From Bettongia penicillata ogilbyi (Eukaryota; Chordata; Mammalia; Diprotodontia; Potoroidae): a stretch of DNA of 64,000 nt. Numbering within the stretch: position 1 is the first letter of the stretch; each line of letters starts with the position of its first letter. Of the stretch, positions 23,165-35,754 are shown one piece after another. Made by a program: the position numbers and the translations under genes. Location: assembly GCA_023548195.1 (NCBI GenBank), contig JAJHZJ010000496.1, forward strand, positions 4,518,501-4,582,500. The letters are read 5' to 3'. The notes beneath the pieces are model-generated. The model saw nothing but the letters and a program-made list of their open reading frames with translations, was not told the DNA's origin and did no database searches.

Positions 23165-23312
23165 CCTTTTATGCGTTGTGTCTCCTTCATTAGAATGTAA
23201 GTTCCTTGAGGACAGGCATGGTCTTTATTTCTTCTTGAATTGTTATTTCCATTGTTAGCACAGTTCCTGCCGCATAGCAAGTGCTTAATGAATATTTGTT
23301 GACTTGATTGAC
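23165..23312 (+). mobile_element. L2-type LINE 3' tail
   Basis: AGAATGTAAGTTCCTTGAGG, ACAGGCATGGTCTTTATTTC, TAGCACAGTTCCTG and GTGCTTAATGAATATTTGTT: a textbook L2 tail. Confidence 0.8.
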
Positions 23313-23704
23313 TTTTGCATATTAGGATTCCATGGCTTCCATTCCAGTTCTCATTCTCTGGGCCTCTTCTATTATATATTTTATGTATGCCTTGTTTCCC
23401 TAATGACTAGATCTTTAGGAATGATGTGACCTTCAAAAAGATGCTGCTCTCATTTTATCTGCCTATTTTTTGTTCCTCCCTAAAAAGTTCTGGTAGCTAG
23501 CCTACTTCTGAATGATGACATAATGAAGAGAGAAAGCAAAAATAGCGATTAAAACAAATCTTAAGCAAAAGTGTGGGTAATATAAATGTAATATAGAAGT
23601 AAAAATGAAAAATTTCTTCAAAAGCTGTTTGATGTAATCAATAGCTCCTTTGTATAGTGTACTTCAAATCAGATTTAACTACACAATAGGAGATTTTGAA
23701 CGTA

Positions 23705-23975
23705 ACAATTCACCAATAAACATTTAAGCTCTTAATGTGTAGGACATTGTGCTAGCTGTTGAAGGTACCAAGACTCATCCCCTCAAAAAAGTTTTTTCCC
23801 TCAAGGATTTTACATACTACTGGAGGTGATAGAATATGTCAACAAAAGCACACATACATACATATATGTGTGAAAGGAGTGAGAAGGTGAAAGAAGAGTC
23901 ACTAGGAATTTGGGCTCTACTGGTACCATTGACTAACTATGTATCTATCTACAGAGAGAGAGAGAGGGAGAGAGA

Positions 23976-24066
<91 letters not shown>

Positions 24067-24315
24067 GAAAGATCAGGTGTAGTAAGTGGCACCTGAACTG
24101 AGCCTGGAAATGGAATAAAGATTCTTGAAGGAGAAGTGAGGAAGGAATAGTCTATTCCTAGGCATGGGGCATGTCCTGTGCAAAGACCTGAAGGTAGGAG
24201 CTGATATGCTGAATTTAGGGAACAGTAAGTAGACCAAAGTGCATCTGGGGAAACAGGTGAAATATATTTGACAAGGTAGGAAGGAGCTGAATTGTTGAAT
24301 GAATTGTTCCACGTT
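23705..24315 (-). mobile_element. L2-type LINE 3' region (antisense) split by (GA)n
   Basis: Left part has CACCAATAAACATTTAAGCT and CCTCAAGGATTTTACATAC. The right part, beyond the GA array, continues with CACCTGAACTGAGCCTGGAA and TTCCTAGGCATGGGGCATG, the reversed upstream section of the same LINE. The same layout, also with a microsatellite between the halves, is at 32195-32850. Confidence 0.7.
23952..24063. repeat. (GA)n microsatellite, about 110 bases
   Basis: Pure GA over most of its length with two early GGGA interruptions. It is expanded inside the antisense L2 copy. An open frame through it encodes only Arg-Glu repeats. Confidence 0.97.
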
Positions 24316-24349
24316 GTTGTTTTTTTTTTGGAAAAGAAATTTTTATAAA

Positions 24350-24610
24350 TAGTAATTGACCTCTATATAACACCAAAAAGTTTGCAAAGGCTTTCACATA
24401 TGTTACCTAATTTGAGTCTCACATCAGTCCTATGAGGGAGGTGATACAGTTATTCCTATCTCCAGTTTACAGATGAAGAAACTGAAGCCCAATGAGGTTA
24501 AATGACTCACTCTTGTTGACTCAGCAATTGTCATGGATGGCCATGATTCATACCCATATCTTTGTGATTCCATGTCCCTCTGTCCTTCTCTACTGTACCC
24601 TGTAGTATTG
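24350..24610 (-). mobile_element. MIR-type SINE (antisense), near full length
   Basis: AAAGTTTGCAAAGGCTTTCA, CTCACATCAGTCCTATGAGG, AGATGAAGAAACTGAAGCCC and the reversed core and head region, in order. Confidence 0.7.
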
Positions 24611-24639
24611 CTGCATTTAGTTGATATTTTGAGATCCAG

Positions 24640-24830
24640 TCTTCTTAGTGGGGTCTTAAAAGCATAGGTTTAGAACTAGAAGAAGCCTTAGGAGACACTG
24701 AGTCCAACCTCTAATTATATAGGTGAGGAAACTGAGACCCAGAGAGGATAAGGAACTTTCTCAAGGTTGCACAGGTAATAAATGACAATGGCAGGATTTG
24801 AACCCATGTTATCTCACTCTACAGGAAATG
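24640..24830 (-). mobile_element. MIR-type SINE (antisense)
   Basis: GAGGAAACTGAGACCCAGAG, a CAAGGTTGCACAGGTAATAA core and GCAGGATTTGAACCCATGTT. Confidence 0.75.
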
Positions 24831-25885
24831 CTCTTTCTTCTGTATGTTAAAAAAATATATTTTTCCCTTTTATTTCTTGCTCTTTCCACTAGTCATTCCA
24901 AATTAAATAAGAGTATTGCCACTTTGGTCCACTTAATAGCTCTGTGTCAAATAAGTGAGTCTGGCCTTTGGTCTCAATGGCCTTTGGCAATTGCTTCCTT
25001 GATTGAGGACACTCCAGGGCTTGCAAAACACTGCAAGGCTGGCTAGTGAGCCAGATGAGTTCTTTGTCCTGTCAGCGTATCATAGATCATTCTTGCCATT
25101 CATATGACTCCTTGAGTTATTTTTTGTCTTTACAACAAACTTTGTTCTAAAGACACATCAGTCATTTCTCCAGGAGTCTCCTAAAGTGTATCCAATTCAT
25201 ACCCTCTTTGAAGTAATTTCCCCCCTTAACCTTTTTCAATTTCCTACAATTCTGCAAGATTAATCTCCTTGGTCTATCAGTTGCCATCAGGAGCTGTCCA
25301 GCACTGTATCATGAGCAGTGAAGTTGTGTTTACTTTGAACAGAAAGGACAGAATTAAAGGTTAATTCTGAATTCCCTTCAAAGGACTGAGTAAGATATTG
25401 AACAGGCTGCTCCAGTGACACACCTTTTATTTTGCAATAAAGTTTCTGGGAAGAGAATGGACTCTATTTCAGGTATTTAAAAGGAATAAACATTTCAGTA
25501 AACAGCTTTCTCTAGTTTGCAACAGTATTTAAAGATAATTGCATTTGTTTGGTATGAAATGCAGCCCTGCCATCAAAGGAACCCATTTGTGAAGCATCAA
25601 AGACAAGGCAGCAATAGCCTTTCCAATCTGTCTCTAATGATTTTCTGGTAATGATGAGTCCCTGGGAAGAAATTCAACCTGTATTCTTTTTTTAATCTGC
25701 TTAGTGTTTCTTTTTGGATCAACTCCAGATTGGGGTGACTTCCTGTTTAGTAGGAATGATATGGACCTTAAGAAGAGACTTGTTTTTCACAAGAAAGATT
25801 AAAAATAGGATTCACATTTTGGACTTGAATCTCACCTCAATGATTAACTTGATGTACAAATTTGGTTTTATGGTGTGATGTATAA
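24831..25885. other. Repeat-poor, single-copy-looking segment
   Basis: About 1 kb with no repeat family I can identify. 25280-25720 in particular shows a more even base mix than the AT-rich decayed flanks. No open frame of note. It may be ordinary unique DNA or may hold a conserved non-coding element. Confidence 0.4.
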
Positions 25886-26240
25886 CATAGTATGGTGCAG
25901 TGATTAGAGCACTGGGTATGGAGCCGGGAGATTTTTAGCTGATGGTGGAAAAACTAATGTACTTGAACATGATGAACTTGAACATGAGAACTCACATAAC
26001 CTTGGTTTGGATCCTTGTTGTGTCGTTAACTGTCCCTGTGATCTTGCTCAAGACATGTTTCTTCTTTGGGACTCAGTTTCTTCATCTGGAAAAGCAGGTG
26101 GAGTGAACTAGATGACATGTTCATTTCACCTATGGATTTAGGATTTTGTGATTTTCCTCTCTGTGTGACCTTGGGTAGCTTCATTTCTTCATCAGTAGCA
26201 TAAAGATAATGATGCCTTTAGGTTTTACTTCAGAAGGTGT
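25885..26240 (+). mobile_element. tRNA-derived SINE/MIR fragments
   Basis: TATGGTGCAGTGATTAGAGC (25892-25911) is a tRNA-like head. 26030-26150 has CCTGTGATCTTGCTCAAGAC and CTTCATCTGGAAAAGC, and 26160-26240 repeats TGTGTGACCTTGGGTAGC. Probably two overlapping or nested copies. Confidence 0.55.
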
Positions 26241-26479
26241 TGGGAGCAGATTACTCCTTTTAAGTATCTGCTTTAGGAGGTCATACTTGGGTTTTTTCAA
26301 AACATTTAACAAATATGTCATATTTTACAATACTACATAGACATACTATGGCCCATTCACAGCATACCTGCCAACAAGTGGAAAAGTTTGATCATCTGGG
26401 AATTTCATGATCTAGAATTTGAGTAAAATCCTTATTTGGCATGAAGAGAAAGCAACAAGAGAAACTTGTCTGATACCTC

Positions 26480-26605
26480 TACCAGCAAGTATTTACTTAA
26501 GCACATACTGTGAGCCAAGCATTGTTCTAGACTTTGGTGACATAGATGCAAAGGATGAAACAATCCTTGCTCTCAAGAGGCTTCTATTCTCTCTAAAAGG
26601 GACTT
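26480..26605 (-). mobile_element. L2-type LINE 3' tail (antisense)
   Basis: TTACTTAAGCACATACTGTG, AGCATTGTTCTAGACTTTGG and CTTGCTCTCAAGAGGCTTC. The open frame at 26419-26664 runs through this repeat and is not credible as a gene. Confidence 0.65.
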
Positions 26606-27464
26606 CTGGGAAAGAAGAGTTCATTGAGAATGTAGCATCATGGCATGAACCTGGAGATCAGTGATATGAAGCACCCATCTTATAATAAGTGACTTAATTT
26701 TTGACATCTATTTTTAAAAACATGGTGTCTAGTCCTGATCCTCAGGGAATAGAAATACAGCCACAACCACCTCTACTCTAGCTACAAGGTATATTTATAG
26801 CATCTAAACTGGTCATGAAACTCTGACCTCAATCAACTCCTAAGAAAGAATAAAAGAAGACAGAGATTCCCAAGTCATCACCACTTGAATCTCAGACTGT
26901 CCTGATTCCTGAAAATGAAGCTACATGTATAGCTATAGCCCAGGAAGTCAACTTTATCCAGAACTGAAGGACTCAGGCAGGAGACAGATAGAGTCTATGT
27001 GGTCTTATATTTCATCAGGCCTAGGGAGTTGAAGCATTTTACAAATATTTCTATTAGGCTAAACAGCGCCTATGGAGCTTTCAATGCACTAAACCTGTAT
27101 GGGGCAAATAAACAAAAACGTAGGAGTGGTAGAATTTCTTTGACATCAAGGGCTGCCCTCATGAATTCTTGAGTCATTGTAAATATTTCTTTTCTCCTAG
27201 TATCCTCTTATCCCTTCAGAGAGACTTAATCTAACTTGCCTCATCAAATGACTAGATTTTCACACCTATAAAAATAAAGAAAGCATGATTGGAGGACTGT
27301 CTTGTAGCAGATTTCCATGGACCAAAGGAGCACATGATTGGCAGATATGAGTGGGCAGTGATAGTCTTACCCTGGAGGGAGGGCCTCCATTGGAGAGATT
27401 GCAGATCCACTGGAATAGTATCAGAGCAATCTTCAGAAAATATTTAGACAAGGCATTTTTTCAT

Positions 27465-27675
27465 TATTTTTCAAAAGAGGTTCTTAGCTCTTTATTTTTC
27501 ATGTAGAAGTTTATCTTTTTTTCATTTCATAACTGAATTTGAATATGTTCAGTTTCTTCGTAAACCTATGTATTTTATTTCATGCATTTAAAAACATTAT
27601 TTTAAGAAGAACTTTGTAGACTTCACCAGCCTGCCAAAGGGGTCAATGATGCAAAGAAGGTTAAGTGCACCTAAT
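27465..27675. mobile_element. hAT-type non-autonomous DNA element
   Basis: Begins with AGAGGTTCTTAGCTCTTTAT and ends with AAGAAGGTTAAGTGCACC, decayed versions of the terminal inverted repeat (AGGGGTTCTTAACCT) shared with 36394-36604 and 41583-41780. The internal TGTATTTTATTTCATGCATT is similar to the 41583 copy. Confidence 0.55.
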
Positions 27676-27769
27676 CTAAACTTTGGTGATTTCTGAACAA
27701 AGCAGTTATTGCTGAAGAATCTTCAATGATTCCCTATAAAATGGAAACTTGTGAGAGCATAATTTTCAA

Positions 27770-27900
27770 ATAGGATGTGACCTTAAAGCTTATCTAGTCT
27801 AAAGCTTCATCTTATAGATGGAGAACTGAGCTCAGACAGATAAAGTAATTTGGAAGAAGCAGTTGTGGGTTGAAGCAAAGTCCTTCGACTTTAAGTCCAT
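27770..27900 (-). mobile_element. MIR-type SINE fragment (antisense)
   Basis: TTATCTAGTCTAAAGCTTCA, TAGATGGAGAACTGAG and the reversed core and box-B region, diverged. Confidence 0.5.
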
Positions 27901-27904
27901 TGCT

Positions 27905-28290
27905 CCTTGTGCTGTATCACTGCTATTTCTTTGTTTGGCATTTAAAGCCCTTCATGGTTGGCTTCAGTTTACCTTTCTGGGCTTATTTCACATTATTCCC
28001 CTTCATTTACTTTACTTTCTAGTCAAACTGACCTACTTGGTCTTCCGGCACAGCAGGCTTTTGCACATCAGTGTGGTTGGAATACATGCCCTCCTTGAAT
28101 TCATCTCTCCAAATCTGTAGCTCATCTCTTGGGCAACTTCTTTCCTGGTCCCTATATAGGTGTTCCCACCCTCCTCCGATGATCATGCATACATACACAT
28201 TTATCTCCATGCTACAGAGAATGTAGAATGCAAACTCTGAGAGCAGGGGCTTTTTTCATTTTATCTTTGTGTCCAGCCTCCCTTATGTCT
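27905..28290 (+). mobile_element. L2-type LINE 3' region
   Basis: TTTGGCATTTAAAGCCCTTC (27935 onward), a TTTACTTTCTAGTCAAACTG block, ATACATGCCCTCCTTGAATT and GAGAGCAGGGGC before the tail. Confidence 0.65.
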
Positions 28291-28294
28291 TTTA

Positions 28295-29160
28295 AAAAAT
28301 TATTATTTATTTTTACATCTTTCAAGTTGGGAGTTTTAAATTCCCTCCTTCCTTCAAGATCCTCCACCATCTGCTGAGGTCAATAAATTTCAATTATACA
28401 TGAGAAATCACTCAAAAATATTTTCATATTATCTGTATTACAAAAAGTAAGAAAAATAAAGAAAGTGAAAGTGTATTTCAATCTGCACTCAAACTTTACC
28501 AGTTCTCTCTTTGGAGGTGGATAGCATTTTTCATCATGATTCTTTTGGGATTGTCTTGGATGAGTGTGCTGATCAAAGTACTTAAGTCTTTCATGATATT
28601 CCTCCTTCCAATATTACTGTTACTGTATGCAGTGATCCCCTGTTTTTGCTCACTTCATTTTGCATCAATTCGTATAGATCTTCCCATGATTTTCTGAAAG
28701 CATTGTGCTCAACGTTTCTTATAACACAGTAGTATCTCATCACAATCATATATTACAACTTGTTTAGCTATTTCTCAGTTGCTGGACATCCCCTTAGTTT
28801 CTAATTCTTCTCCACCACAAAAAGAGTTGCTATAAATATTTTGTATATCTTGACCCTTTTCCTTTTTTAAAAAATCTCTTCAGGAGACAGACCTAGTAGT
28901 ATTATTGCTGGGGCAAAGAGCACACAGTTATAGTCCTTTTGGCATAGTTCTAAATTGTTCTTCAGAATGGTTGGGCTGGTTCAAGACTTTACCAACAGCA
29001 TATTCCACATCCCCTCCAGTGTTTGTCGTTTTCCTTTTCTGTCATGGTAGCTACTTTGATAGTTTGAGGTGGTTCCTCAGAGTTATTTTGATTTGCATTT
29101 CTCTGTTCAATAGTGATTTAGAGCATTTTTCATGTGACTATAGATAGCTTTGATTTCTGA
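28295..29160 (-). mobile_element. Marsupial-type L1 3' end (antisense)
   Basis: Plus strand carries AGGTGGATAGCATTTTTCATC, GATTCTTTTGGGATTGTC, GCTCACTTCATTTTGCATCA, ACCACAAAAAGAGTTGCTAT and TTCAGAATGGTTGGGCTGG. The same ordered block occurs at 35755-36350 and 62400-63240. The element's sense strand is minus, 5' truncated. Confidence 0.75.
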
Positions 29161-29164
29161 AAAC

Positions 29165-29245
29165 TGCCTTTGCCTATTTATCAGTTGTCTCCCTGTGTCT
29201 TGCTCATAGTAGATATGTAATAAATGATTGTTGGTTTGGAATTAA
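29165..29245 (+). mobile_element. L2-type LINE tail fragment
   Basis: TTGCTCATAGTAGATATGTA followed by ATAAATGATTGTTGG, the last part of an L2 tail. Confidence 0.5.
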
Positions 29246-29289
29246 TTTACCTTACATACTACTTCCCTTTGGATGATCTTCAGCTTATC

Positions 29290-29301
29290 AATATTCTTCT
29301 T
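29290..29301. repeat. Target-site duplication, left copy (ACTB insertion)
   Basis: AATATTCTTCTT, identical to 31222-31233. The last bases merge with the poly(T) run, so the exact border is ambiguous by a base or two. Confidence 0.9.
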
Positions 29302-31221
<1,920 letters not shown>

Positions 31222-31233
31222 AATATTCTTCTT
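31222..31233. repeat. Target-site duplication, right copy (ACTB insertion)
   Basis: AATATTCTTCTT directly after the end of the pseudogene's 5' UTR, matching 29290-29301. Confidence 0.9.
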
Positions 31234-31239
31234 AAACTA

Positions 31240-32190
31240 TAGTACCCAGAATAGAACGCAATACCCCCAAAATAGGCTGACCAGGGCCTAGACTAGCCTA
31301 AAAGTCTTTGTCGTAAGAGTGTTCAGGAATGTACTTGTGGGAATATTAACTCCAAGAACCTTGATGCCAACAGTTGGATACTTTCCTCATCTTATTTCTA
31401 GTTGAAGCCAGTACATTAATTTTCATAAGTGCTCAAACTTATCTAGTTCACTTTTTGGAAAAGCACTACAACAAACAGTCCAACCAGAATGTGTGTCTAT
31501 CAAGAGTGTGCTTTCTAATGGTGTCTCTGAATAGCTATTATAGTGTCTTGATTCCTCAGTGAAGGATTGCGTGAAGTTCACCTTCTGCTGTCAGAGTTTT
31601 TGTTTCATCTCAATCATCCCCATTTATCATTAGATTGCATCTGCTCCCAGAAACTATCATTAGATTGCATCAAGCTCTTCTCTGCCACCTAGAAATACAG
31701 GATTTGGGGGTATTTTGTGTAAATCACCTTAAGTCACCTCATTTTTTTTGTTTTGTTTTGTATAGTTGATTATTTTAAAGCTCTTCAATTGCCCATAGTT
31801 CAGCTTTACTGTAGCTAATATTAAGACACATTGAAATAGTTGAAATAAAGGATGATGCACTTGGGCAAAAAGGCTTAGGAATAAGTCATTTTCTCCCTCA
31901 CCTTCCCCTACCCCAAGGGTTAATTCAGTTCAGAATGAGCCCCAAAGAGATGGGTTTGAAATGAAGGGCTTTGGGGAGCTGCTCCGATGGAAATTCAGCC
32001 ACATTCTCTAGTACAACATCTCCTTGAAAGCTGCTGGTCCTTGCTTGATCCCTGGGTTGGCTTTACTCTAGAGAAGACTATAGTTTTTACTTTAGATGAC
32101 CACCTCTAGGATTCTCCTCTCCAGCTTCCAACTCTTAATATTATTTCATAATTATACATATACACACACAACATTTGCTTGTCCATAGTC
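31240..32190. other. No recognisable feature
   Basis: About 950 bases of mixed, unique-looking sequence. A short local duplication (ATCATTAGATTGCATC at about 31626 and 31658) is visible. No coding signal. Confidence 0.45.
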
Positions 32191-32366
32191 TCCTTTATCA
32201 CTAAGGTAATAAGCATTCATTAAGCACTGATCTTATGCTAGGCAAAATGCCAAATGTAAGGGATATAAAGACAAAAGGCGGAACAGTCTCCTGATATCAA
32301 GGAGCTTACATTCCAGATAGAGAGACAACATGTACTATACAAGTATCTACTAAACACCCACCCACC

Positions 32367-32473
32367 CACACACTATATATACATATACATATATGCATGC
32401 ATACATACATATGTATATATACACATATATATATATAGGTCCTCTTCGGCAATGAAGGATGAACACTATATAC

Positions 32474-32535
<62 letters not shown>
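32367..32535. repeat. Compound (CATA)n/(TA)n microsatellites
   Basis: Two arrays, 32367-32436 and 32468-32535, separated by a 31-bp non-repetitive island. The right array ends in about 25 pure TA units. Confidence 0.95.
32437..32467 (+). mobile_element. 31-bp RTE/SINE 3' terminus
   Basis: CCTCTTCGGCAATGAAGGAT followed by GAACAC is the exact 3' terminus of the RTE-tail SINEs at 40617 and 51244 (CTTCGGTAATGAAGGATGAA there). It stands alone between two microsatellites. Confidence 0.8.
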
Positions 32536-32538
<3 letters not shown>

Positions 32539-32847
32539 ACTTTGAGAAGGGAGGATGTGAATAGCTGGGAGTATCATTCAAGCAGTACATTTATCAAATG
32601 ATTGCTATGTTTCAGGCACATCCAGAAGATAGTGTTTGAACTGAGTTTTGAGGGAAACCAGGAATTCTGATAGATGAAGTAGAGGAGGGAGTATTGCAGG
32701 CATGAGAGACAACTAGTGCAAAGGAATGGAGATGGGAGATTGTATTTTGATTAGTGCTTGCTGAAGGACAAGTAGGCTGACATGACCAGCTGAAACTCTG
32801 TGTCATGTGGAGGGAGAGTAATGGGTAAGATGACTAGAAAGGTGCAA

Positions 32848-32955
32848 TTTTGTAAGTTCTTTGAGGGCAGAGACAGTTTTTTCATTTTTTTATCTCTAGC
32901 ACCTAACACTAAACCTTGCATATAGTAGGTGTTCAATAAATGCTTGTTGAATTTA
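32848..32955 (+). mobile_element. L2-type LINE 3' tail
   Basis: TTGTAAGTTCTTTGAGGGCA, TTATCTCTAGCACCTAACAC and TAGGTGTTCAATAAATGCTT. Opposite in orientation to the L2 piece just to its left. Confidence 0.8.
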
Positions 32956-33204
32956 ACTGAATTACATTTTTATAAGCAAAGAACAGGTTTGTGTTATAAC
33001 GTTATAACCACTTGATAGCATTTTTTTAGTCATTTGCTTATTGAAACAAGAAAGATGTAATATAATTCAAGATACACAGCACTCACAGGCCAGGCAATAT
33101 GCTACAGTGGTATTTGAATTAGAAGGTTATGATGCTTATTACATATTGATTCTAGGCTTTTCCCTCTCTGTTATCTCAGTTTCTTCCATTTTAAAAAAGA
33201 GGAT

Positions 33205-33396
33205 GGGACAAAATTCAAGGCCACGTGTGACCCTCTAGGTCCTCAAGTGTGACCCATTGACTGAATCCAAACTTCACAGAACAAATCCCCTTAATTAAAT
33301 GACTTGTTCAGTGAAATTTGGACTCAATCCAAAAGCCGCACCCAAAGACCTAGAAGGTCACATGTGGCCTTGAGGCCATAGGTTCCTTGCCCTTGG
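33205..33396. mobile_element. Palindromic hAT-type element
   Basis: 33217-33371 is an imperfect palindrome centred on TTAATTAA (33291-33298). The outer arms AAGGCCACGTGTGACCCTCT and, reversed, AAGGCCACATGTGACCTTCT differ at two bases, and the inner arms TCCAAACTTCAC / TCCAAATTTCAC also pair. I recognise the general form (CCACATGTGGCC... ending GGTTCCTTGCCC) as a marsupial hAT-class non-autonomous element. The family name is not certain. Confidence 0.75.
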
Positions 33397-33594
33397 TAGA
33401 TGATCTCTAAGGTCCTCTCTAGCTCTGAATCTATGACATTATGATCTCTGATACTAAAATTGAATAGTGCCTCTTTACTGTCTATAGGAGAGGAAGTCAG
33501 ACAAGAAGTCAGGAAGAGAAAACAAAACCAAACTTTGCCTTCTTTTGTCATTGTTATTTGGCTTTTTTGAATGAGAATGAACCTTCTCCAGTTG

Positions 33595-34255
33595 GTCTTG
33601 TTCCTTCATGGACATGGTGAACCTTCCTTCTGTTTCAGAGGCAGAAATGCTCCTTCTCCTTTCCTCATCTCTTGGGCCTTGATTTCAACCTTTCCCATCT
33701 CCTGAAGGACTTGAATTAATCAGTCTTTTCCATATATTTCTTACATCTTCAATCTGTCCCACTTCACATCTCTGTTGCCCACAAACATGCCTTGGTCTCC
33801 TCTGTCCTAAGAAACCCTCTCAACTCTGTCTTCCCCCTAGTCTACCCTCCCACACTTTCGACCACCACTTTTTCACCACACAATTACCCTCAGTCCTTTG
33901 CATTCTGACTTGCACTTCTACTCTACTAGAAGTGGTCGTTTAAAGGTTCACAATTACTCCCAATGTCCAAATCTAGCCATGGTCTTAAGGCTCATGCCTC
34001 CTGAATTCACTGCAGCATTTGACAGTCTCCACACCTTTCTTTTTCAACTACATCCATCACCATTGCGTTGGAACTAGTAAGAAAATTGAGGGAAGTTATA
34101 CCTGGGGGTGAAGGAATTAAACCACGGAAATGTCTTCATATTAATATTTTAGAGGGATCTGTAAGCTGCTCCATTTAAATTTCCTTCTTGCTCAGCATTC
34201 TTCTTCTTCCATGGATATCATGCTCTTCCAGCTCCAAGTGTGGAGTAGTGAGCAA
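33595..34255 (+). mobile_element. Probable L2/CR1-clade LINE coding remnant
   Basis: AATTCACTGCAGCATTTGAC (34003-34022) corresponds to the AAFD part of the A motif of an L2/CR1 reverse transcriptase. The long pyrimidine-rich flank fits the same element. All frames are closed. Confidence 0.45.
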
Positions 34256-34256
34256 A

Positions 34257-34455
34257 TGTGATGTAGGGAAACGATGGCTGAATTGAGTGTGAGAACTTGA
34301 CTTCAGATCCTGGCTCTGCAACTACTTGGTGACCTTGGGCTAGTCATCTAAATTCCCAGGGCCTCAGTTTTCTAATGTATAAAAAATAAAGGAGGATGTG
34401 CGGAATAGATCATCTTTAAGCTTGCTTCTGGCTTTAAATCTGTGATCCTGTTTGA
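34257..34455 (+). mobile_element. MIR-type SINE
   Basis: GAACTTGACTTCAGATCCTG, TTGGTGACCTTGGGCTAG, GGGCCTCAGTTTTCTAATG and a GCTTTAAATCTGTGATCCTG ending. Confidence 0.7.
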
Positions 34456-34690
34456 AGTTCATGCCACCTCACTACCACCTTCTCTTAACCTTGATCCCTT
34501 TCTGTCATTGGCTTCTAGGAAATGGTCATCTTTTTTCCTTGACTTTGAGTCCTGACTCACAGTCTTCCTCTCTTCCCCTGACGTTGTTCTTGGAGACTCT
34601 TGTGTTCACTTTGATGATCTAGCACTGGACATTCAGTTCATCTCAACTTCTGTGACCTGCATCTCCACTAAATCATCACTACTTGTCAAA
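34456..34690 (+). mobile_element. Probable LINE remnant, continuation of 33595-34255
   Basis: The same pyrimidine-rich composition resumes after the MIR: CCTTGATCCCTTTCTGTCAT and GACCTGCATCTCCACTAAAT. Linking it to the left piece is inference. Confidence 0.35.
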
Positions 34691-34694
34691 ATTC

Positions 34695-34945
34695 TTCCTT
34701 AAAGAATCTGAAGTGCTAGATCTAGAGTCAGCAAGACCTGAGTTCAGATGTGACCTCAGTTGCTTACTAGCTGTGTGGTCCTGGGCAGGTCACTTAATGT
34801 CTTAATGTTTCCTCATCTGAAGAGTGGTGATAATAATAATGATAGCACTTACCCCCCAGAGTTGCTATGAGGATCAAATGACATAAAACTGTAAAGTACT
34901 TAGCACAGTGTTTGGCAAATAGTAGGTACTTAAGGAATGTTTATT
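34695..34945 (+). mobile_element. MIR-type SINE, near full length
   Basis: AGAGTCAGCAAGACCTGAGT, CTTACTAGCTGTGTGGTCCT, GGGCAGGTCACTTAATG, GATGATAGCA-type middle, AGTTGCTATGAGGATCAAAT and TAGTAGGTACTTAAGGAATG. All landmarks are present in order. Confidence 0.85.
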
Positions 34946-35395
34946 TCCTTCCTTCCTGCCTCTTCAAATGATCCCTTCCTTTATTCCTTCCACACCTGTT
35001 TTCCACACTTATGGTGTCTTTAGAAACCTCAATTCTTCCTTGTTCTCAGCCCATTGTCTGTATTCTTACTTCCCTTCTCTTCCTGATTAGTCTTGATATT
35101 TTGGTATTCATTTAAAAAACACTCTCTCTTCTACCACTGAGTCATCTGTCCCTTGAAGTTGCATTGTTCTTATGCATTTAGTTTTCAACTTGGGAAGCTT
35201 CTAGTATCTAAGTTCTTCATTCCTGAGTATGTGAATACTGCTGGAGAAAATTTATGAAGTGAGCTAGTGATCATTTATTCTTTCAATAAGAAGGCATCAG
35301 TTAGGCTTGGGGTGACAGTTACAGAGGGGGGTTGAGCCCTTCAACATTTTTTCCCTTTGCTTTTCTAATCCACAACCAAGATATTCTCATAGCAA
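34946..35395. other. Unclassified pyrimidine-rich segment
   Basis: Probably further old LINE sequence on the plus strand. No firm landmark, no coding signal. Confidence 0.3.
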
Positions 35396-35399
35396 CCAT

Positions 35400-35645
35400 A
35401 ACACTCCGATGGTTAATAACAATAATAGTGGTGATAAGTGGTGATATGGGTGCCATTGCACTTGGTTTTAACAATTTATAGTTTTAAGTTCTTTTATATA
35501 TTATCTTATTGGAAATGTATAAAATCTTATGAGCTATGTGGAATGTTTTGTTATTCACATTTTTACAAGGAGAAAATTGAGTCTAAGGGAAATCAGGTCC
35601 CTGTTCAAGGTCACAAATCTAATAAGTCAAAAATGTTGGGATGAT
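35400..35645 (-). mobile_element. MIR-type SINE (antisense), diverged
   Basis: GTGCCATTGCACTTGGTTTT, a TTTACAAGGAGAAAATTGAG segment and TTCAAGGTCACAAATCTAAT in reversed MIR order. Confidence 0.55.
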
Positions 35646-35754
35646 GCCAAATATCTGTTTCATTTTGAGTCATCTGAAATTACAGTTGGTCTGTATGGTG
35701 ATCAGAATTCCTAATTCTTTCAAAGTTACTTGTATTTTTAATACTGTTATTGAA

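Larger units (their letters stand above)
32195..32850 (-). mobile_element. L2-type LINE 3' region (antisense) split by microsatellites
   Basis: Left half: AATAAGCATTCATTAAGCAC and TCAAGGAGCTTACATTCC. Right half from about 32620: AGTTTTGAGGGAAACCAGG, GTATTGCAGGCATGAGAGAC and CTGACATGACCAGCTG. A block of TA/CATA repeats with a small RTE-tail fragment (32345-32580) lies between. Confidence 0.65.

Noticed and set aside
23836..24096. An 86-residue frame with a long Arg-Glu repeat
   Set aside because: Translation of the (GA)n microsatellite.
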